Shown here one piece after another: positions 43,275 to 54,346 of a stretch of 64,000 nt of DNA. The stretch is from Anniella stebbinsi. Taxonomy: Eukaryota; Chordata; Lepidosauria; Squamata; Anniellidae. The notes under the pieces were generated by a model. The model saw only the letters and a program-made list of their open reading frames with translations, was not told the DNA's origin and did no database searches. The DNA lies in assembly GCA_029215795.1 (NCBI GenBank), contig JARDYH010000001.1:10776001-10840000 (forward strand). Direction: 5' to 3'. Both the position numbers and the translations under genes were made by a program. The stretch's first letter is position 1. The number at the start of each line of letters is the position of its first letter.

Positions 43275-44770
43275 AAGTTAGGTCCATCAATTTCAACAGG
43301 AATGAAAGGCAGCTCACTTGGTCCGGATCCATCCCAGTATCGTCTTGCATTGATTTGAAAATCAAGTTGCAAGTAAGCAAGTTGCATGGTCAGTAAAAAT
43401 CAATCTCACTTGGATTTTTGTCAGGGGCACAGAAAACATCCCTGAAATGATTCACTGCTTCGGAAAGATGGGAATTTGCCTCCGGTCGTTGCTGTTGTGT
43501 TTTTTGTTTTCTGCCATCCAGGTAGGCCATCAGGAATTTCTCAAGCTTCCATATAAATTCTCTGAAAAAACACTGCTGGGAATGCCCTACAACATACCGT
43601 GAAGCTTTCCAGTTTCCAGAAACTTGGAAGAAGTCCACTCAACAGAATGCCAATTTGTGTCTTTCTGTTTCAGAAAGTAAGACCTGCTGGAAAGCTTGGT
43701 CCCTTCCCTTCCACTAACTAACCTCTTGATTTATCTCCCCCCCCCCACCCCATCTAAATGGTTTCCCTACCCCTCTGCTGTAGAACAGGCTTATGCAACC
43801 TCTCAAAATCCTTATAGGAGCGATTTCCCGTTTCTTATACGCTTAATACTTCCATAAAGTGGGCCCAACAACTTCAGCATGCAATCACAGGATTGCTCGT
43901 GCTTGCCAGCTCTCCAATTACCTTTAATTAACTGGAACTCTGGTGCAAATCAACAGTCATAATAAGCAAAAATCATTCTCAACTGGTGTGTGCTGGACCC
44001 TAACATGGTTTATTGGGCTATCAGCACTGGCCATGGGGGAATGTGGCATTGTGAGAAAGTCATGTCCATTTCTGCATTAACAAAAACTGAGCATATGAAC
44101 CAAGCAAAGCATTCACAAAATGAAATGAGCAAGTGTTTACTTAGCAGGTCCCTTGCCTGATTGTGTTGTCTCAGATGTCTATGAGGCTGGAAAGACAGAG
44201 GTTCTGCTGGGGGTTCATCCTCTAATTCGGGTGATGATGGCAAGGCTCTGTATGCTGGCTGAGCTTGGGGAGGGTGTCTCAATATGGGACTGACTACCCT
44301 TCCCCTGTAAAAGCAGTCTGGTCTCACCTTCATCAGAGTCTCCTAAAGAGGCCAAGGGTTGGGAGACATGACAGGTTATAGGTCCAAACCACCTGTAGCC
44401 CTCAGTCATGTGTACTTACTACTTTGTTCTGGACCCTACATAATGTTTCACCCACACCCCCATGAAAGCATGGTAGTTGCCCCACCACTGGGCATGGGGA
44501 AATGCTTTTGGGGCATGGGAAAACATCAATGAAATTTTTAACATCTGGCACTTGGTATTAACCTTACATTTACAGGGTGGCTAAAGGATTTTTCTTTCAT
44601 TTACCTTGAAAAGTAATAGTCTTCCATGTGCTCAATGTGGCACAAGGCTCTCCACCACCTCCACCGCCTCCTGGCATTTCCTGGACTTCCCATGGGAGCA
44701 TGCCAGTGCTTCCTGGGCATACCCCTAAGCAAGAGCTGGAAAGCCTCGCACCAGTTTAAAGGAAGATAAT
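43275..44770. other. No gene recognised
   Basis: An 82-residue antisense frame (43390-43638) and a 107-residue one (44010-44333) have no recognisable domain. C-run at 43736-43746. Nothing more can be supported. Confidence 0.4.
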
Positions 44771-45420
44771 GGCTCAATTCGGACAACACGTTAAGCAATG
44801 GTTGTTTAATTAAACAACCATCAGTTGAGTTGTTTAATGTGTCATCTGGAGGGAGACACACAACCCACAGTACGCTAATCAGGAGAATTAAACAACTGAG
44901 AGAAACAACTCACTTGCGAGTTGTTTAGGGATTGACTAAAGTGTCATCTGGAGAGGAGTGTGGGTTAAACAACTGTGGTGAGTACGTTATCTCAAAAGAC
45001 CAGAGAGGAGAGCGGTAAGAGCGGCAGAATGCGGGCGGCCGCTCAAGCAAGCATACAACAGATCGCTGGTATCGCCGCCATAGCAACCAGGAACACCCAC
45101 CTCCCCCACCAGGCAGCTGGCAGGGAGCGCAACCAATGGGGTTTGGGAGGTGTGTCCTGCATCGGCTTCAATGGTGCCTCCCATGGTTTTCGGCCGCAGT
45201 GTGTTCTGGGATACCTGCTGGAGGACCAACGGAGGTCGGTAAGCAGAGAACATGGCGGCTGAGCTGTCAGTCACAGCCAAGTACGCTATTAACCACCAGG
45301 GTGGTTGTCGGTTCCCTGCAGCGCCTGCTGCAGCGTGTTGTCTGTGGAGCTCCACCTCTTTAACACACTGTCAGTATGCTATTAACCCACCATTGCTTAA
45401 CGTGTTGTCCAAATTGAGCC
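44771..45420. mobile_element. 650-bp non-autonomous DNA element with ~30-bp inverted ends
   Basis: Left end GGCTCAATTCGGACAACACG, right end CGTGTTGTCCAAATTGAGCC; the match extends through TTAAGCAATGGT with one difference. Internal subterminal TTAAACAAC/GTTGTTTAA motifs repeat (44805-44965). A GC-rich middle (about 45010-45350) includes AACATGGCGGC, a YY1-like site. Target duplication not clear (AGATAAT and GATGTCT flanks), so the superfamily is unassigned. Confidence 0.75.
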
Positions 45421-45727
45421 GATGTCTTCAACCAGCTTGTAAACAGAAGGCAAGCACCAAGTGCTAAACCCTCCCCAAAACGCATTGAAATTCTCCCACT
45501 TCCAATCTTTGTGTGTGTGTGGGGGGACCTTCTGTTTACCCCACCACATTTCCACAAATAGCCAAATAATTTCAACAAAGTTTTGCGGAACAGTTCTAGT
45601 ATTTACTCTGAGCTCTCAATTTCCTCTAAAACACCTGCAGCAGCTGCAATGTAGAAGAGAAAGGGGAGGGACATCTTAAGTCTCCTCTCTCTGGAGGTGT
45701 ACCACTCAAAAGCATCCCCCCAATTTG

Positions 45728-45778
<51 letters not shown>

Positions 45779-45860
45779 ATGTAAAATGTAGTAACTGCAC
45801 AGCCTGAGCAGCAGAAGTCCCTCTCTGTCTGAAACAGCTATCACATCACAGTCTCTGTAG
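45421..45860. repeat. (CT)n microsatellite and flanks
   Basis: The CT run is at 45730-45772. No gene in the flanks; a GTGTGTGTGTGGGGGGA tract lies at 45510-45527. Confidence 0.8.
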
Positions 45861-46010
45861 GTTTCTCATCTTATGCACAGCAGTGCTTCAGATATTTGAA
45901 GACCACTGTCATGTCTCCTCTTAATCTTCCTTTCTCCAGGTTAAACACACCCGTCTCTTTCAACTGTTCCTCATAGGACTTGATTTCCAGGCTTCTCACT
46001 GACTTAAAAT
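45861..46010 (-). mobile_element. CR1 LINE internal fragment
   Basis: AGACCACTGTCATGTCTCCT with TTCTCCAGGTTAAACACACC, CTTTCAACTGTTCCTCATAG and GACTTGATTTCCAGGC, in canonical antisense CR1 order. Confidence 0.85.
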
Positions 46011-46718
46011 GAGTTCAAACTGTTTTCTACAACAAAATGAAAATATAATGGCACAAAACAATTTTAAAAAGGGGAATATACTACATGATAGTTAATATAT
46101 GGCTTCAAACAAACTTGGACCCTACCGTTGATTTGGTGTTGACATTGTGCAGTTTATAGCTATTTATCCCTTGGAGATTATAAATGCCCAGTTTCTAAAA
46201 TATGCATCCTTTTGCTCACTAAAGCTTTGAAAGATGGTCGCCTTATAGCACCATTTGTTATGCAAAAAAAAAGAAAAAAGGGAAATGTGGTTATTATCCC
46301 TGGAATGCATTACACACATATACAGTTGTCAGATTCCAGAGTAATCTAGCGAAATCCACGCATGCAAATATGACAAAAGACATCAAAAGGTGATATTGCT
46401 CCAGGGAACTGATATAAAAGCTTTATAAATTTGAAATTCAATGGCATATGTAATAAAGATTATGGGACAGCTGGTCTTAAGTATTTGACTCTGGAATCAT
46501 TATGTACCAAGGATTGGTACATATTACTGCGGCTTCAATTTTTTATCATGACAAATGTATGCATCACATCTTCCTCGCTCTTGTCAATTCTCTTTCAAGA
46601 TTCGGCATGAGAGAAGAAAAATTATACAATCATGTCATACCCCCACCTTCCAAAGAGAGTTATTGGAGATCGGTTCCTCTTTCCTAACGCAGTCCCAACT
46701 ACATATTCCTCTTACAGG
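46011..46718. other. No gene recognised
   Basis: AT-rich unique-looking DNA. The 61-residue frame at 46502-46687 shows nothing. Confidence 0.45.
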
Positions 46719-46990
46719 AATATAAGAAGTGCACTACTGGATCAGGACATATGATCATAGCTCAGATATAGAACATATCCTTTGCATACAGAAGGTCCCA
46801 AGTTCAGACAGAGCTGGCAAACACCTCTGGCTGAAACCATGCCAATCAATATCTTATTTGTTTATTTATTTACACATATTTTGCCTTTCTTCCATCTTAG
46901 AACTCAAGGTGGTGCACATAAGTTTACAGGTGATCTCCCATCCAGACACTGACCAGAGCAAAGCCTGCTTAGCTTCATCAAGTTGGCTAT
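46719..46990. mobile_element. Mixed LINE and SINE fragments
   Basis: AATATAAGAAGTGCACTACT (LINE end as at 5515), ATAGCTCAGATATAGAACAT and CAGAAGGTCCCAAGTTCAG (family B head), then antisense TTTCTTCCATCTTAGAACTC and CAGGTGATCTCCCATCCAG (another SINE 3' module). All strongly decayed. Confidence 0.5.
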
Positions 46991-47360
46991 GTCATGTGCC
47001 CTCAGACCATTGCATAAGACATCTAGTCTAGCAATCCATTTCTAACAAGACCAAGCCAGATGGCTCCAGGCATAAATGTAAAAATCCTCCCATATTATTT
47101 GTCCCCAACATCTGTTTGTCAGAGATAGATTGCCACTGAACATGGACGATCCATTTAGCAATGTGTCAGGAGGACCCACCTATCCCCACAACCCAAGCCT
47201 AATGAGACCTCATGTGAAGCACAGACTAGGGCCCCAAGGATGTCCAACCAAGGTGACAACCCACCCAAAGAGGTCCCAGCCATATCTTTCCTTACTTTTA
47301 GGGTCAAGCCCTCATAAAGAAGCTTATAAGAAATTTGGATTAGAACGTTTATATCATAAT
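46991..47360. other. No gene recognised; flank of copy 2
   Basis: No motif. Ends with the target sequence ATAAAAAC at 47361-47368. Confidence 0.5.
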
Positions 47361-47368
47361 ATAAAAAC

Positions 47369-48476
47369 TAGGGATGTGCACTGACCCCCCGGATCGGATC
47401 GGATAGCGGATCGGAATCGGACCTGGGGGGTCGGATCGGATCGGATCGTGTGTCGGATCGGATCGGATCCGATTCCGATCCGCGGATCGGATTTTCCGAT
47501 CCGGATCGGACGCCATTTTGAATGCTTTTTCCTATAGCAAATTATTGTTTTATAAAAACGCCTATAACTTTTTGATTTTTAAAGACAGAAGGATGAAACT
47601 TGGGCACATTGTACACTGGTTAGGGATAGGTATCTGTGAGAAATTTCAGAAAGATTGGTGCATGCAGTTTGTGGCAATTAATTTTTTAATAAATAACATG
47701 GAATGCCTATAACTCGGTCATTTTTAAAGTTACACACATGAAACTTTGCCACATTGTAGGTGGTACCTTGGGACCCACGTGTGTGAAATCCCAGAACCGT
47801 GGGTGCTTGCCTGGTGTGGCAATGAATTTTTGAAAAATGGGTAGTAGTGGGGTAAATGCAGTTATGCCTCCCATGTTTTTATTTTTAAAGATACAAACAG
47901 GACACTTCGGCACATTACAGGGAACACTTCCCTTGATATGTGTGTAAAATTTCAGACAGCTAGCTCCAGGCATGTGTTGGCAATGAATTGTTGAAAATTG
48001 GGTAGCAGTGGGGTAAAATACAGTTTTGCCTCCCATTTTTTTATTTTCAAAGATACAAACGGGAAACTTTGGCACATTGCAGGGAACACTGCACTTCAAA
48101 TGTGTGTGAAATTTCCGGAAGCTAGGTGCAACATTTTAGTGGGAAACGAACGTTTATTCATGGCATTTCACATGGGATTTATGGGTTGGTTTTAAGAGCT
48201 ACAAAGCTCTAACTCGCTCACATGGCACAGGACCTATGCCCGCTCAAACGCTGAAAATTTCACAAACTTTGGTGCAATACTTTAGTGGGAAAACAAAGGT
48301 TTATTCATGGCATTTCACATGGGATTTATGGGTTGGTTTTAAGAGCTACAAAGCTCTAACTCACTCACATGGCACAGGACCTATGCCCGCTCAAACGCTG
48401 AAAATTTCACAAACTTTGGTGCAATGCTTTAGTGGGAAAACAAAGGTTAAACTTTATTATTTTAAACCTTCAGGAA
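47369..48476 (+). repeat. Long terminal inverted repeat, 3' side of copy 2
   Basis: GGATC array (about 47390-47508), YY1-like GACGCCATTTTGAATG (47510), degenerate units, and two 147-bp units (TTTATTCATGG at 48153 and 48300). Confidence 0.9.
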
Positions 48477-48812
48477 GGGGACATTGCCTGCCTGGTGTGG
48501 ATTGGTAATGAGGGAAGAAAGTTTCACTTATTCATTTGTAAAATGTAAAGTGATTGTAAATTGCTTTAGGGACCCATACATTTACATGACAAGACAGGTG
48601 TTGGTTGCAGGAATGCTACCAAATGCACTAGTAGCTAATCCCAGGTAATAGCTATTCAGATCCTAGCTAATAGCTATTATTCAGATCCTAGCCTGGGAAG
48701 GGATCTTGCAGGATAAGTGATTGTTCTTTTCTTGTGTAGTATGTAATTCTAAACCAGAAGGCTGCTTTGATGTAGAGCCAATCCACATAGTCTCTTGCAG
48801 CACCTAGTATTA
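48477..48812 (-). other. Spacer between inverted repeat and cassette gene, copy 2
   Basis: Reverse-complement equivalent of 35491-35826 with very few differences. No frame. Confidence 0.6.
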
Positions 48813-49885
48813 TTTATTTCTCCTTCCACAGCAGAATCTGGAAGGCGGGCAGGCAGGCTGGCATTTAATGGGCAAAGTCCAACAGCGGCGTTGGGGACTG
48901 GGTGACATTCTCCTTGAGGGCGAATGCCAAGTCCCATGGCTTGTGCGAGGAGGGCGGCTTGCTCTCTTTGCAGGAAGGATCTGGAAGGCGGCAGGCGGCA
49001 TCAGCAGCGGGCGGGCAGGCTGGCATTTAATGGGCAAAGTCCAACAGCGGCGTTGGGGACTGGGTGACATTCTCCTTGAGGGCGAATGCCAAGTCCCATG
49101 GCTTGTGCAAGGAGGGCGGCTTGCTCTCTTTGCAGGAAGGATCTGGAAGGCGGCAGGCGGCATCAGCAGCGGGCGGGCAGGCTGGCATCCAGGGCAAAGT
49201 CCAACAGCGGCGTTGGGGACTGGGTGACATTCTCCTTGAGGGCGAATGCCAAGTCCCATGGCTTGTGCAAGGAGGGCGGCTTGCTCTCTTTGCAGGAAGG
49301 ATCTGGAAGGCGGCAGGCGGCATCAGCAGCGGGCGGGCAGGCTGGCATCCAGGGCAAAGTCCAACAGCGGCGTTGGGGACTGGGTGACATTCTCCTTGAG
49401 GGCGAATGCCAAGTCCCATGGCTTGTGCAAGGAGGGCGGCTTGCTCTCTTTGCAGGAAGGATCTGGAAGGCGGCAGGCGGCATCAGCAGCGGGCGGGCAG
49501 GCTGGCATTTAATGGGCAAAGTCCAACAGCGGCGTTGGGGACTGGGTGACATTCTCCTTGAGGGCGAATGCCAAGTCCCATGGCTTGTGCGAGGAGGGCG
49601 GCTTGCTCTCTTTGCAGGAAGGATCTGGAAGGCGGCAGGCGGCATCAGCAGCGGGCGGGCAGGCTGGCATCCAGGGCAAAGTCCAACAGCGGCGTTGGGG
49701 ACTGGGTGACATTCTCCTTGAGGGCGAATGCCAAGTCCCATGGCTTGTGCGAGGAGGGCGGCTTGCTCTCTTTGCAGGAAGGATCTCAAAGGCGGCAGGC
49801 GGCATCAGCAGCGGGCGGGCAGGCTGGCATGTAATGGGCAAAGTCTCTCCTTTCCCGGGCACTGTGGCAGTGAGAGTTCCATAGG
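48813..49885 (-). other. Predicted terminal exon with 160/162-bp repeats, copy 2
   Basis: Acceptor complement CTGCAAAAGAAG after 49885; poly(A) signal complement TTTATT at 48813-48818. Minisatellite anchors (GCAT) lie at 48861, 49023, 49185, 49345, 49505, 49667 and 49827: six units, three of them 160 bp because ATCCAGGGC replaces ATTTAATGGGC. The 2-bp loss shifts frame, so the frame open through copy 1 ends here inside the second unit at PLLDFAH then a stop. Coding function in this copy would need a shorter protein. Confidence 0.5.
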
Positions 49886-50088
49886 CTGCAAAAGAAGAAG
49901 GGGGGGAAAAAGAATGAATATTAGTTGACCACTTCAACACAACTAGCTCCCTTCCACCCAGGATTGCCCTTCCTGAGTGCCCACGCCCCAGCAGGCACAC
50001 GGGGCTGCCTGCTCACTCGGAAGTTAGCAGGCAGACAGCCAACCTTCAGTTAGGTGGAAGGTGCCCCCCCCATTCACAGAACACTTAC

Positions 50089-50204
50089 CGTAGTCCTCCT
50101 GAGGGCGTTGTTGATAAGATGCCACTTCCAGGCGGGCAGTGACGGGCAGGTGGGCAGTCTGCATTACCGTCTCTCCTGGGCACTGTGGCAAAGAGTTCCA
50201 TAGG
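50089..50204 (-). other. Predicted cassette exon E (116 nt), copy 2
   Basis: Between acceptor CTTCTTTTGCAG and donor GTAAGT on the minus strand. Same as 34254-34369. Confidence 0.6.
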
Positions 50205-50375
50205 CTGCAAAAGAAGAAGGGGGGGGGAAGAATATGAGAAAAATGATACTTTTCCACCACTGGCTCCCTCCCACCCAAGACTGGCATGTGCCCGGTCCTG
50301 AGTGCCCACGCCCCAGCAGGCACACGGGGCTGCCTGCTTGCTTACTCGTGGGTAAGCTCTCTGACAGGCTCTTAC

Positions 50376-50490
50376 CAGAGTCGTGCGGGCGACGTGAATC
50401 GATGGGCCACCTCCATGCGGCCGTGGCTGGGGCAGATGGGCAGTCTGGATTCACGGGTGCGCTTTGCGCAGTGGCGAAGAGTTCCATAGG
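50376..50490 (-). other. Predicted cassette exon D (115 nt), copy 2
   Basis: Acceptor CTTCTTTTGCAG, end GACTCTG, donor GTAAGA on the minus strand. Same as 33970-34084. Confidence 0.6.
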
Positions 50491-50697
50491 CTGCAAAAGA
50501 AGGAGGGGGGGGGGGGAAAGAATGAATATTAGTTGACCACTTTAACACAACCAGCTCCCTTCCACCCAGGATTGCCCTTCCTGAGTGCCCACGCCCCAGC
50601 AGGCACACGGGGCTGCCTGCTCACTCGGAAGTTAGCAGGCAGACAGCCAACCTTCAGTTAGGTGGAAGGTGCCCCCCCCCATTCACAGAACACTTAC

Positions 50698-50900
50698 CAT
50701 AGTCCTGAGGGCGTTGAGGACTCGGTGAGATTCTCCTGGAGGACCCCTAGTCCCATGGCTTGTGCAAGGAAGGCGGCTGGCCCGCCTCGCAGGAACGATC
50801 TGGAAGGCGGCAGGTGGCATCAGCAGCGGGCGGGCAGGCTGGCATGTAATGGGCAAAGTCTCTCCTTTCCCGGGCACTGTGGCAGTGAGAGTGCCATAGG
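50698..50900 (-). other. Predicted cassette exon C2 (203 nt), copy 2, extra relative to copy 1
   Basis: Same splice signals and length as exon C; it and 51113-51315 are almost identical and lie exactly 415 bp apart, so exon plus intron was duplicated as a unit. Copy 1 has only one type C exon. Confidence 0.6.
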
Positions 50901-51112
50901 CTGCAAAAGAAGGAGGGGGGGGGGAAGAATGAATATTAGTTGACCACTTTAACACAACCAGCTCCCTTCCACCCAGGATTGCCCTTCCTGAGTGCCCACG
51001 CCAAAGCAGGCACACGGGGCTGCCTGCTCACTCGGAAGTTAGCAGGCAGACAGCCAACCTTCAGTTAGGTGGAAGGTGCCCCCCCCCCCCCCCCCATTCA
51101 CAGAACACTTAC

Positions 51113-51315
51113 CATAGTCCTGAGGGCGTTGAGGACTCGGTGAGATTCTCCTGGAGGACCCCTAGTCCCATGGCTTGTGCAAGGAAGGCGGCTGGCCCGC
51201 CTCGCAGGAACGATCTGGAAGGCGGCAGGTGGCATCAGCAGCGGGCGGGCAGGCTGGCATGTAATGGGCAAAGTCTCTCCTTTCCCGGGCACTGTGGCAG
51301 TGAGAGTGCCATAGG
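51113..51315 (-). other. Predicted cassette exon C1 (203 nt), copy 2
   Basis: Acceptor CTTCTTTTGCAG, with a second CTTTTGCAG further upstream as in copy 1; end GACTATG, donor GTAAGT. The intron after it has a 17-base C run in plus orientation (about 51079-51095). Confidence 0.6.
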
Positions 51316-51639
51316 CTGCAAAAGAAGAGGAGGGGGATAATGAATATTACATGAATACTTTTATACTGCAAAAGAAGAAAGGAAAATAAATAAAGATTTG
51401 TATTAAATAATTAATACATGCAAGTCCTAGTAGTCTCCCACCGGCACACTTCTCTTGTTTGTGATGCAATCCTCTTTCTCCTGCTGCACCCCTCCCTTTC
51501 TAAATCACTCTTCTGAGCCCATTGTTAGAGGGATTGGCTATCCTTTTGTGTCTGGCAGGACACAGCTTACCGGATCATTAGAGAATCACCATTTCTTTTG
51601 TCCTTGGGTTATTCATTCACTCCTAATAGCACCCTACGT

Positions 51640-51808
51640 TAGGCTGACCAGATCAAATCCAGGTCAGGGGTCCTAACTTCAGCAGTTGTAGAGAAAAGGG
51701 AATTTCTGCCAGTGTCATTTGTATGGAATTAGTTCCTGCTGAGATTCCCTCTTCATCACAACAGTTAAAGGTGCAGGGGCCCTGCCTTCTTTTCTATATG
51801 GCCACTCT
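51640..51808. mobile_element. Half-length relative of the 320-bp MITE, inside an intron of copy 2
   Basis: TAGGCTGACCAGATCAAATC to CTATATGGCCACTCT; the same insertion as 33061-33229. Confidence 0.8.
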
Positions 51809-51822
51809 GCCTGCACTCTTAC

Positions 51823-51937
51823 CTGAGTCGTAGGGGTGACGTGAATCGAGGGGCCACCTCCATGTGGCCGTGGCTGGGGCAGATGGGCAGTCTGGAATCA
51901 CGGGTGCGCTTTGCGCAGTGGCGAAGAGTTCCATAGG
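51823..51937 (-). other. Predicted cassette exon B (115 nt), copy 2
   Basis: Directly follows the first exon; the intron between (51938-52157) is 220 bp, exactly as between exon 1 and exon A in copy 1. Donor GTAAGA, acceptor CTTCTTTTGCAG. Confidence 0.6.
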
Positions 51938-52151
51938 CTGCAAAAGAAGGAGGGGGGGGAAAAAGAATTAACATGAGGTAAATCATACTTTTCCACCATT
52001 GGCTCCCTCTCACCCAGGACTGGCATCTGCCCGGTCCTGAGTGCCCACGCCCCAGTAGGCACACGGGGCTGCCTGCTTGCTTACTCGGAAGTAAGATCTC
52101 AGACTGCCCCACTTCTGGACACTCTCAGGTGTCCTTGCGTTGACTGCACAC

Positions 52152-52157
52152 ACTTAC
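52152..52157 (-). promoter_or_regulatory. Predicted splice donor, end of first exon of cassette gene, copy 2
   Basis: Minus strand AATAAG|GTAAGTGTG with the exon ending at 52158. Identical to copy 1 (32379). Confidence 0.6.
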
Positions 52158-52189
52158 CTTATTCGTGCGGCCGCTGTGGATTGGAGGAC

Positions 52190-52750
52190 TCCAATGGCAC
52201 ATAGGCTCCTCCAGGCAAAGTCACATTGGCATAGGCTCCTCCAGGCAAAGTCACGTTGGCATAGGCTCCTCCAGGCAAAGTCACAGTGGCACATAGGCTC
52301 CTCCAGGCAAAGTCACAGTGGCATAGGCTCCTCCAGGCAAAGTCACGTTGGCATAGGCTCCTCCAGGCAAAGTCACAGTGGCACATAGGCTCCTCCAGGC
52401 AAAGTCACAGTTTGGCACAGCTCCCTCCAGGCAAAGTCCCAGTGGCACAGGCTCCTCCAGGCAAAGTCCCAGTGGCACAGGCTCCTCCAGGCAAAGTCAC
52501 AGTTTGGCACAGCTCCCTCCAGGCAAAGTCCCAGTGGCACAGGCTCCTCCAGGCAAAGTCACAGTTTGGCACAGCTCCCTCCAGGCAAAGTCCCAGTGGC
52601 ACAGGCTCCTCCAGGCAAAGTCACATTGGCACAGGCTCCTCCAGGCAAAGTCACAGTTTGGCACAGCTCCCTCCAGGCAAAGTCCCAGTGGCAGAGGCAA
52701 AGTCCCAGTGGCAGAGGCAAAGTCCCACTGGCAGAGGCAAAGTCACAGCT
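52190..52750 (-). repeat. Minisatellite 2 (30/32-bp units), copy 2
   Basis: About 17 units of the complement of GACTTTGCCTGGAGG with GAGCCTATGTGCCA or GAGCTGTGCC variants. The units nearest exon 1 are dominated by the CCTATG variant, which is rare in copy 1. Total length is roughly 60 percent of copy 1. Confidence 0.9.
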
Positions 52751-53770
52751 GCATGGGCACCTCCAGGCAGGCAGGCGGGCAGAGGCAGAGGCAGAGGCGG
52801 GCATGATGCCAGGCGCTTGCACATTGCACAAGTAAGCAATAGAACCGTGAGACCAGCCCACGCATTCCGGCTACTTCACAATGGCGGCAACCTAGCAGGC
52901 GGGCAGGCAGGCAGGCAGGCAGGCAGAGGCAGAGGCAGAGGCGGGCATGATGCCAGGCGCTTGCGCATTGCACAAGTAAGCAATAGAACCGTGAGACCAG
53001 CCCACGCATTCCGGCTACTTCACAATGGCGGCAACCTAGCAGGCGGGCAGGCAGGCAGGCAGGCAGGCAGGGGCAGAGGCAGAGGCGGGCATGATGCCAG
53101 GAGCTTGCGCATTGCACAAGTAAGCAACAGAACCGTGAGACCAGCCCACGCATTCCGGCTACTTCACAATGGCGGCAACCTAGCAGGCGGGCAGGCAGGC
53201 AGGCAGGCAGGGGCAGAGGCAGAGGCGGGCATGATGCCAGGCGCTTGCGCATTGCACAAGTAAGCAATAGAACCGTGAGACCAGCCCACGCATTCCGGCT
53301 ACTTCACAATGGCGGCAACCTAGCAGGCGGGCAGGCAGGCAGGCAGGCAGAGGCAGAGGCAGAGGCGGGCATGATGCCAGGCGCTTGCGCATTGCACAAG
53401 TAAGCAATAGAACCGTGAGACCAGCCCACGCATTCCGGCTACTTCACAATGGCGGCAACCTAGCAGGCGGGCAGGCAGGCAGGCAGGCAGGGGCAGAGGC
53501 AGAGGCGGGCATGATGCCAGGCGCTTGCGCATTGCACAAGTAAGCAATAGAACCGTGAGACCAGCCCACGCATTCCGGCTACTTCACAATGGCGGCAACC
53601 TAGCAGGCGGGCAGGCAGGCAGGCAGGCAGAGGCAGAGGCAGAGGCGGGCATGATGCCAGGCGCTTGCGCATTGCACAAGTAAGCAATAGAACCGTGAGA
53701 CCAGCCCACGCATTCCGGCTACTTCACAATGGCGGCAACCTAGCAGGTGGGCAGGCGGGCAGGCAGTTTT
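52751..53770 (-). repeat. Minisatellite 1 (140/144-bp units) with YY1-like sites, copy 2
   Basis: CCTAG anchors at 52891, 53035, 53179, 53319, 53459, 53599 and 53739: seven units, spacings 144, 144, 140, 140, 140, 140. Each unit has CACAATGGCGGC (YY1-like). Copy 1 also has seven units but of 144/148 bp. Confidence 0.9.
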
Positions 53771-54346
53771 TTAAATCATATAGCCAAAATAAACACAACA
53801 CACAGTGACAGCCCTGCAAGGCTGCCACATAAGTCCATAAGACACAGTCAGAAACAGTGTGGGATGCTGCTTGTCATCCACTCAATGTAGGAGCCTGGAA
53901 GAGGAATCCTATCGCGTCCTTCGTTCATAGTCAGAGAGGTGCATGCGTTCCTTGGCGATAAAATTAAGCCTTCTTCTTATCCAAAGTTCTCATGAGCCTC
54001 TGACGTGGTCTTACAAGAAGAAACACCCATGGAAGTGTGGGACCTTACAGAAGGCCTGGAGGGAGCCATCGGAGTCCAATTTCAGAGGCACACGTGCAAG
54101 CACATTGGTTCAAGTCAAACAACATAGAATGTGTGAGATGCTTGTGCATCCCCTCAATGTAAGAGGCTAGGAGAAGAAACTAGATCCCTTCGGGATCCAT
54201 CGTTCAGAGTTGAGTTACTGAGCTGTAAACAACACAGCCAGTAAATTAAAGTAAAGAAAATTAATTAACCGAAAATAAGAATTAAAAAATCAAGGGCCTG
54301 CTGGTGCCTGCCCAAAGGTGTGGGATGGATGGGGGGTGCCTGCCAA
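53771..54346 (-). other. Region between transposase and minisatellite 1, copy 2
   Basis: Reverse-complement equivalent of 29790-30369 with few substitutions. No gene. Confidence 0.5.

Noticed and set aside
43390..44333. 82- and 107-residue antisense frames, considered as host exons
   Set aside because: No splice-signal pair, no recognisable domain, and length within chance expectation for this amount of DNA.
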